Of a DNA stretch of 64,000 bases, positions 56,401 to 64,000 are shown piece after piece. Origin of the DNA: Lichenostomus cassidix (Eukaryota; Chordata; Aves; Passeriformes; Meliphagidae); NCBI GenBank assembly GCA_008360975.2, contig CM039211.1, forward strand, positions 3,894,767 through 3,958,766, read 5' to 3'. The position numbers were made by a program, and so were the translations under genes. Within the stretch, counting starts at the first letter, position 1. Each line of letters begins with the position of its first letter. The notes below the pieces were generated by a model. That model worked only from the letters and a program-made list of their open reading frames with translations. It searched no databases and was not told where the DNA came from.

Positions 56401-58706
56401 ACACACACATCAGAGCAGGCCGATTGTTTCTCTGATCTCCTGAACAAGGGACAACTCATATTTAGTTATTTACAGTCAAGCAAAACATGTTTTTTTGCCC
56501 TCCATCACAGCTAACAAAACCTTCAGGTGGTCTCAGAAACACAACTGTTTTCTTGCATACAAATCAGTGAATATAAAACCAAAATACTATATATCTTCTT
56601 AATGCAATTCTTATTTGAATTCCTCAGTTATGACCTATGTCCTAGACAATGTCTCAGTTCTCAATGAGATGAAAACTACATTGCTCAAGGTATTTCAGTA
56701 CACAAAGTTAGTAACATTGGCAAAACCAAAACTGCAGTGCTGAATGGCTGATTTAGAAAATCACTTCAAAGCAAGTCACAAGACTACACAGTTTTAAATC
56801 CTTTGTGAGCCCAGTGAAGTAAAAGATGACAGTAAATTCTTGTATTTTTAATTATTAGGAAAAACCAAACCAAACCAAAAGGAAAAAAACCCCAAAATTC
56901 AAAAAACCAATTATCAGCTGTCTCTGCGTTATTTAAAAGACACACTCTCATGACAGTTATGGCTGTTCAACAGCACTTTTGTTTAGCTGAAACAGTATTT
57001 TAATTTGCAAATAAAACAGTGCTTGTGAAGGCCAGGCAAGCTCACAATTTTCCTTGAACTATACATGTTCACCATATCACCTCACGCTTAGACCTCTCAC
57101 CTAGACCAGAACTTTTACTTGCTAATCAATAGCTCAGGTTAGACTCTAAAAGCAGTATAAAATTAATCATTTTCTTTTTATTTTTCCTAAGGGTGATTCA
57201 GCTCAGAGGAAATAAATATGGATTCAGGATAGACTGAAAGAGTAGAGTCAGGTTTATTCCAAATAAGTAGCAAAATTCATCCCTATAATTTTCCTAGGAT
57301 GGATTAGCTATCTAGAACAAGGAGTTCTCATTCCAGCTGAAACTGAACAGGTACAAAAACCAAAATTTGTTGTATGGCAACAAATTCAGTGTGAATTAAT
57401 GGAAATAAATCTCCCATTGTTTTGCAAGATGTACAGCCATCAATTAAATGAGCAGTGAACTAGTATTAAAAAAACCTGAGTGTTTTGAAATTCCACTTCT
57501 TGATACCTCTGCAGCCCCTCAGAGTATTGGCAATGTTCTGTTAGGAATTTTTGTTAGGCTGATAACCTACAGGTATTATTCACACACTGAAAAGACAACG
57601 TACTTGTATGAATAGAACAAAAACCTCAAACTCAGAAAAACCCAAAACCTAAGACTTGTCAGAGAAAAACACATGCAGAATGACAAGGACTTGGGTTCCA
57701 AAAATGAGAAAAAGAACAGCTACACTTTGTACCCAACAGAGCAATTGAGATCTAATTTGAAATGAAATGTCAGGCATTATTTGCAGAGGTACCTGAGAGG
57801 AACAAGAAGAAAAGATAATGAAACAAATAATCTTCTATGGAAGAGCTTTTTCCTGGAATGGTACTACTCAGAAACTTACTCTTGAAATTGTGTACTGTAC
57901 CTACCTTTCTGAGAAACACATTTTTGCAAGAGAACCACATTCAAGAGTTGGATGAAGAAAACCTACTGCCAAAGAATCTTCTAGCAATACTAATACATCT
58001 TAGAACAATTCAAAATTAGTATTTTACTCACCAATTCCAAATATATGGGTGATTTGGCTTCAGATTTTAAATATCAGATCAAAGACCCTTAGACTTTGTC
58101 GTTGTGATGAAAAACACCCATTCCACATACTAACAGGTAACAGACAGTAATGAGAATTCTGTCAAATCCTATGGACAGACACAACAGTTCACAGGGTTTC
58201 AGGGAACCAGCAAACTTAAAGTAGTGCTGTTCCACCAGGAAAAGGGTTGACCTTGCTCTGCTCATTGGACACAGAAATTAGGGACTTGTCTTCACTGTTC
58301 AGAGAAAAGTTCATTTTTATATGTGGACTGCTAATACAGAGTTGAGTTACAACCAAAGATACATGCATTTCAAATCACTGCAACTTAAGGAAATAAATCA
58401 ACAGAGGTGTTAACACCTTCCTCACTGCACACTCTGCAACTGTCTTATTTCTGCACCACATCACCCAGCAATATTTCCATATTTGTCACTTTTTAAAAAA
58501 TACAGGACGTTTCAAATTTGCCCTTTTCTTACATTTGAAGACAGTTTCAGTAACTGTAGCAGAAGTAATAGTGGTGTTAAAGTTGCTTTAAGAGTTTAAA
58601 CGTATTCATTCAATATTTTACACTGGAACAGGTCCCATTTTAGTGAACCTAAGAGTTAACAAAACATCATTATCCTAAGCTTGAGAGCTCTCCTGTGCCT
58701 TTGCAG
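50421..58706. other. XRCC4: XRCC4 intron 3, no gene seen
   Basis: Long unique AT-rich intron. It includes small A/C-rich patches at 52883-52922 and 56859-56909 and a TA-rich patch at 54475-54510. The segment 55437-55806 is open in all three minus-strand frames but unrecognised. Confidence 0.5.
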
Positions 58707-58764
58707 GTAGAAAGATGGATGCTTCCTCTGGAGCTGTCAGAGAGTTTCTGAGGAGAAACCACCG
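58707..58764 (+). other. candidate small exon antisense to XRCC4
   Basis: A pyrimidine-rich stretch ending TTTGCAG (58700-58706) precedes 58 bases that end at CCG followed by GTGAGA. An ATG at 58715 opens MDASSGAVREFLRRNHR, and the stop TGA lies just past the donor at 58766-58768. I know no gene with this start. It may be chance or an exon of an unannotated antisense transcript. Confidence 0.2.
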
Positions 58765-58768
58765 GTGA

Positions 58769-60519
58769 GATTCTTGTTGGTTTTCAGGCTCTGGCTGCTG
58801 TTCATCCTCACAGAAAATACAGGACTAGGGTCTTGCAGGGAAGGTTTAAAGCCCACACACAGTAATCTCTTTTCCAAAGCTTTTACTGTCCGCTGTAATT
58901 TGTGTTTGGGAAGCCAAGGCTTGTCAATATGCCATGATTTAAAGATTTTTTCCTCCTAAAAGGAAAGCATTTGTACTCCATTGTGCAGATGAAAGCAAGC
59001 CTTGATGTCTACACAGGGATTTGAAATGCACAGCAGGTATTCCAAAAAAGAGGAAAGGAGGGGAGACAACACAATAACACCAGGAGGGAGAAAGGATAAC
59101 TGACAAATTTTTCTGCACAAATCAAAATCTGTCATTTTATGAACACTTTACATGTACTTTAAATATATTTAGACTCTCACTCCACTCAGGAAATAAGAAA
59201 TGGTCTTCATAGCATAATTTACAGTAGGCCTTAAAGCAAATAAAATACCATTTTTGTTCAACCTGATAGGTCCAGTGAAATACACTGATCTAACAGGTTG
59301 AAAGAAACTGAAGAGAATTTATTCCTCTCAGTGTTTGAGTCTTCCTTTTTTGATAATACCACAGTTTTAACAGTATAAATTACCAGTATTTAATTTTTTT
59401 TTCCAGAGCAATGCTTATCAGAAGCAGCAATCAGATATATAATCTAATAGCGAAGCAAGGAAAATGGTAGCTTTTAAATGGCAGCTTTAAAATAAAAGCT
59501 TAATTATTTAATTCACCCGGACTTCTGTCAAATGTTGTGCACCTACTAATATACAATAATTCTTTCAGAAATGGGTTTTTTTACTTCAAGGCTACAGAAG
59601 TGATCCACTGCATTTCCAGAGTACCTGAAAGACCTGAAGGTACACTCGAGGTAAGATGGGGGAAAATCATGTAGCACTCAGAAATCTGAGATTACTCACA
59701 AGATAACACTTAATGTTTTTATTAAATAAGGCACATTAGAAGCCAGCTATTTCTAAAATGGGTTTCCAAGAAACCCATTCAAGTGTCCACTCTCAAGTGC
59801 TGAAGTACATAGACATTAAGTGATATAAGTGATACAAGAGTCATTACTTTCACACTGACCTAAGGATTAATCATTTCATCTTCCTCTCAGCTGGTGGAAT
59901 TGCCTGGGAAACAACCTGAACTCTCAGTGACCTTTGCTAACCAAACAACACATCCTCAGTGGTTTGGAGGAAAGTAACTATTCAGACCTTGAACCAAGAC
60001 AGTTAGGACAGGACAAAGAGCTCTACCAATTCCATGTCTCTCATTCAGTCGGCTGTGAAAAGTTTGGGTTAGGCTCTCCAGCTTTTTTTCAACTTTTAGT
60101 AAACTTATAATGAACTCACAGGGCCGACCAGGGAAAAGCAGCCCCAGGAAATGGGGGAGACAAATAACAGCATCTCTTCCATCATCCTAATTAGCAACAG
60201 TACTGCATCTAAGGTGCAATTTGTTAAGCTCTCTCCCTCCCCGTTAACAAACTTAAGCAAAAGGCAAGAAAAGAAAATCCCAGAGCCTGTCAAGTCACTG
60301 TAAAAAAAGAGACTGCTAGCACTCAAATAATTGTTTATCAAAGGCTATTTAGTCTATTTAATTGCCAGCCCCCCCAGAAAAAGAGCTTGCCGGATTTCCA
60401 TTATTTATTGCATGTGGAGTGACTCGCCGAAGCACTTGGAAAGATTTACTTCCCAGTGGTCACCTACTTAGATCAAGCGCTAAATCAGTGCCTCTGTGGC
60501 TGGTGTTTGTTTAGGTGGC
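58769..60519. other. XRCC4: XRCC4 intron 3, no feature seen
   Basis: Unique AT-rich sequence, nothing recognised. Confidence 0.5.
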
Positions 60520-60830
60520 AGCAGTTGAGCCGGACCAGCCTCCCCGGCCCCTCTCTGGGGTCTCCGTGTGTGTGGCCCGGCCGGGGCTGCAGCTGGAGCC
60601 GCACACAATTCCCACTGTACTCCTCAGACATTGTTATTCCAGGTCCCTGCGAGCAGCCCCGGCTCCCCAAGGCAGAGCCACCTGTCCTGGGGGAGATAAA
60701 TCACAGCCGTGCTGGGATTGTCACCCAAGGCGTCGGGGTTCTCACCAAACACTCCGGGATTTTCGCCCGGCGCGGTGGGATTTACGCCAAGCCCATCGGG
60801 ATTTTTAAAGGCAAGAATTCTCAGGCTCAG
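60520..60830. promoter_or_regulatory. CpG-rich block inside intron 3
   Basis: About 300 GC-rich bases with roughly 20 CpG dinucleotides (GCCGGACC, CCCGGCCGGGGC, TTCGCCCGGCGCGG and others), while kilobases on either side have almost none. This resembles a small CpG island and could mark an intronic promoter or an unmethylated regulatory element. Plus- and minus-strand open frames cross it, but no protein family is recognised. Confidence 0.45.
60711..60815 (+). repeat. 21-bp tandem repeat, five diverged units
   Basis: Units start at 60711, 60732, 60753, 60774 and 60795, each exactly 21 bases, with GGGATT (once GGGGTT) at unit positions 4-9 and often TCRCC after it. Because 21 is a multiple of 3, both strands read as seven-residue repeats; on the minus strand each begins NP and most carry G at position 6 (NPTAPGE, NPGVFGE, NPDALGD). 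Confidence 0.85.
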
Positions 60831-63769
60831 CAGCACCAGCCTGAACCAGTGTTTCTGCATCATCTTATCTCTCCTGACCAACATTTCAAAAAGATAAACA
60901 CAAAGTACTAAAACCCTTACGGACGCCCCTTAAGTTAGATTATTTTTCTTATGCTGATAGCCATAAACATTATAGGCAATCTGGACACTACAAAATAAAC
61001 ACGTTACACTGTACTTCCTCTAAAGCAGACAGGAATCCTTCGTGACTTGGGGAAGTTTTCCATCCACCCAAAAAAACAAACCCCAAAAACCAACCCACCA
61101 TCATCACTCATTCACTACATAAACCTCACACACACACACCACTATTATTATAACATACTACTCATTATAAACACTTCCTAAATTATTTGAAGGTTCAGGT
61201 TCGGTTTCATGCCACTGAAACAGTGCAGGAGTAGGTGTAAGCATGTACCTTAGAGCACATAGACATCAGTTCATGGAAGGAGCCTATCTGCTCATTAAAT
61301 AAACAACAGGTGAATCAAACACCTCATTAAGTCATCAAATGTATCCACTGCAGGACAATTACAATTCATTTCCCATTCCTCTATCCAGTCCCTTTTAAAG
61401 TGAGGGGCACGAAGGGGCTGCCACCACTCCCTCCAGAAAACACCTGGGCAGTAAAACAGATTTCCATATCAGAAAATATTTCCCAATAATATGCCTATGT
61501 TTTCCTTTGCTTAACATCACCCCGCTATTTTTATTTGCAAGCCTGCAGACCACCCAACAGAGTTTTGGGACATAATTATATTTTATAGAAGCAGAGCTTT
61601 AGCAAGATGGTGCAAAGAAGGTAAAAATTATCTCAAATATCACCGTTTGGTACAGCCACAGAAACAACAAATCTGTATCTAGCTCATTTTATCATCATCA
61701 AGGGACTCTTACCAGTCCCTAGTCCCACATGGGATGGAGAACTATGACAGACCTCAGCCCTGGAAATTACTGCTTGGGATGGGCATAGGTGACTGCTGGT
61801 GATCAGCATCATGTTCTAGGCAGGTTCCATCAAAAATAATTAAAATAACCAACTTTGTGTACATAACCATGCATATATTTCTAAAGAAAAAGCCAAGGCA
61901 TATTGATTTTCTAAGACTACAAAATTTACTCTTAGGCACCCATGTACTAATTTAGTGAAAAGATTTTCCAATAATAGTTACCTATGTGAATTGATAAGCA
62001 TTTTACAGCTCAAAGTGTAACAATGCATTTCAAAAGCTTTTGCATTTTTTTACTAAAAACTGTTAATTATTAAACACTGAGCTGAACATTCAGCATGCAA
62101 ACACAGCCAAGTACATCCTCATGCATGCTTTCCTCTAATCTTTCCTATCAAGTGACAAAATCATTAGTTTAAGAACTGTAATCTCCTATTCATTCCTGGT
62201 AGTTTCAAAGAATTTGCCCACTCTGGCCCTGCAACCTCTTACCAAGACTGGGAAGTTATTATTTCTTTATCTAAACACTTGCTGAAATATGAAAGGAGAA
62301 AGAGAAAATTATCATAACTACTAAATAAAAGATGTACAGACAAACACCCATTAAGAAATACAGGCACTGATAAGAGGTAAACACTGAATTTAAGTTGTGT
62401 TTAAGCTGCAGAGTAGTTTCTCTAGGCTTCCTCTGTGGTAAATTTACATTTAGCTGAATATGAGCCCTTTGGATGTACTGAGCCCGCGAAGATTAATTTC
62501 CTAATGTGATGCTGAAGGAGATAGATCACGAATACTTCCAAAGAGAGTTTGCACAATGCTTGGAATGTATTCTATTACACACCTGAAAGCTATTTCTAAT
62601 ACCTAATTTTATTATTTAATTCCACATAATTGCTTTGGCAATTTCATTTGTAGGCATTACTTTAGTACAGAAGGAAAAAAAAGATGTATTTTCACCCAAG
62701 AAATCCCATCTTTTCTAAAAACATTCTTTTGACACCCGAAGTTAAAAGGTTACATAACAAGCAAGGTTCTTTATATTTTCAGTTTCTTTGGCCAGATAAT
62801 TTTTTTCCCAAATTGACATAAAGCTGTTTTCATACAAATTAAATTTCTCTTAAGCTTTAATTGATGGAAACATGTATTAGATGAGCCAACATAAATGAGG
62901 ATATTTTCACCTAATAAAAATACAGCATGTATTTAATCTGTCTCGTATTTAGAACACGTGTGACACAGAGCAGAAAAAAAAAGGATTCTTAACCTTACTG
63001 CTCTCAATTTCTGAGTACAATCTGGTCCTAACCTTGCAATATGGTACTTTCAACCTCTTTGTGAGCAACCAAACAGCTCACAAGTGTCAAAAAGGGGTTT
63101 ATAATCAATATGGCCTTGGGTAAATGCACAGAAATACTGCAAATGCAGACTGGTAGACTTACATGACCTAACTTTTGGCTCCTCAAGAGCCAAACTGGAC
63201 TGAAATTTCCTACAATGCACAAGCAAAAAGGCATGTAGAAAATTAAAAAGTACAAACTAGGAAATTTACTCACGAAAGTTTTAACACCAACCACAACCTG
63301 AAATAACCAGAAGTCTCTACAGATACAGATCATACTGGTTTCTTTCTTAAGATGGTCCTTTCCTTTGCAGCCAAGCAAGCAGCATGGAAGCACTTTTCCA
63401 CTTGCAATTTAAATTTAACCTTAGCTTCGGAAGTATCTAAACTAATAAAAAAGCTAATTTTAACACTATGTTTTAGCATTTGAAAATAATCTTGCCTAAA
63501 TTTTTTTTTCTAATTTAGGTGAGTATTAGAGAGAGAGAATGAAGAAACAATGAAAACAGAAATGCACAGGAGGCTACAATTTCAAAAGGGCAGCCTATTT
63601 CCCAAACCACTCACTTTCTTTCTAGCCTTGTCCGTGGCAGAGCTCACAATATCCATTCAATCTGGAATAACAATCACAAGTCTCTCTGATTTTGAAGACC
63701 GTAATAAAACATAAAAACGTATTTCACTCTCATTATTTAACAGTCAAACCTACACATTTGTCTACTTAC
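60831..63769. other. XRCC4: XRCC4 intron 3, right end, no gene seen
   Basis: Unique AT-rich intron up to the exon 3 donor at 63769. The open frame at 63028-63393 (minus) matches nothing I recognise. Confidence 0.55.
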
Positions 63770-63957
63770 AGAGCCATCTTTCAGGTTCCTTTCATAGGAG
63801 AAGTGACAGGCCTTATTCTGTTCATCTCTTGAAATCACGAAGTTGTATCTTCCAGCTGACTCTTCTCCAGCTACCAGTGCTTTCCTCAGCTCTTCCACAT
63901 ATTTTTCTCTGTCCATTTCTATGTCAGCAGCCTCCCTAGAAATCTCTGCTTCAGACA
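63770..63957 (-). CDS. XRCC4: XRCC4 exon 3: second half of the N-terminal head domain
   Basis: This exon is 188 nt: two bases of a split valine codon and 62 further codons. It reads SEAEISREAADIEMD..., then KYVEELRKAL and ends YERNLKDGS, matching human XRCC4 from about residue 47 to 105. The acceptor is a pyrimidine-rich stretch ending gacag and the donor is a consensus gtaagt. In human XRCC4 this part of the head contacts XLF. Of residues I recall at that surface, those aligned with human E55, D58, M61 and K65 are kept, and K99 is replaced by arginine. The segment ISRDEQNKACHF is about four residues longer than in human, so a surface loop is extended. The preceding exon, which would hold the start codon and the first 46 or so residues, is outside the window. 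Identification is firm; the functional residue mapping relies on memory of the human structure. Confidence 0.96.
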
Positions 63958-64000
63958 CTGTCAGAGAGAAACACGTGAGAAATAAATAATCCAATGCGTT
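63958..64000 (-). other. XRCC4: XRCC4 intron 2, acceptor end
   Basis: The last 43 bases of the window are the pyrimidine-bearing end of the intron that leads into exon 3 (TTTCTCTCTGACAG on the minus strand). The exon before it is outside the window. Confidence 0.9.

Overview
This window is vertebrate, almost certainly bird, nuclear DNA. It is AT-rich, intron-dominated and CpG-poor, and it carries many truncated CR1 LINE copies, some of which end in the avian-type ATTCTGTG 3' repeats. The nearly identical CR1 tracts would fit a songbird, but that is inference. The window opens with a 125-base assembly gap and is otherwise continuous.

The only gene I can support is XRCC4, the non-homologous end-joining scaffold partner of DNA ligase IV. 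It lies on the minus strand and is incomplete. Four internal coding exons are visible (human numbering 3 to 6): 63770-63957, 24531-24697, 20001-20153 and 19495-19598. All have AG/GT borders and compatible phases (1, 0, 2, 2 and an open phase 1 at the end). Together they encode 612 nt: the second half of the globular head domain, the dimerising coiled coil, the ligase IV-binding helix and the start of the acidic phosphorylated tail. The exon with the start codon lies beyond position 64000. The C-terminal exons (human 7 and 8, with the nuclear localisation signal) were not found and probably lie left of the gap. Human XRCC4 is on 5q14, which corresponds to the avian Z chromosome, so Z linkage is likely.

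Layout: 1-125 gap; 126-19494 intron 6 (partial) with CR1 copies, a (GGAAAA)n polypurine tract and a (TC)n run; 19599-20000 a short intron 5; 20154-24530 intron 4 with one CR1; 24698-63769 a 39-kb intron 3. Intron 3 holds several CR1 fragments, microsatellites, A/C-only low-complexity tracts, a 69-bp tandem duplication, an 87-bp sequence repeated 2.7 kb apart, and an unusual CpG-rich block with a 21-bp in-register repeat near 60.7 kb. XRCC4 introns 3, 4 and 6 are otherwise ordinary AT-rich avian intron.

No RNA gene, complete transposon, retrovirus, CRISPR array or new gene system is evident. The points most worth a second look are the relocated SUMO-type motif in XRCC4, the in-frame insertion in its head domain, the 21-bp heptad repeat in a CpG island-like block, and three CR1 fragments that share a nearly identical tract.
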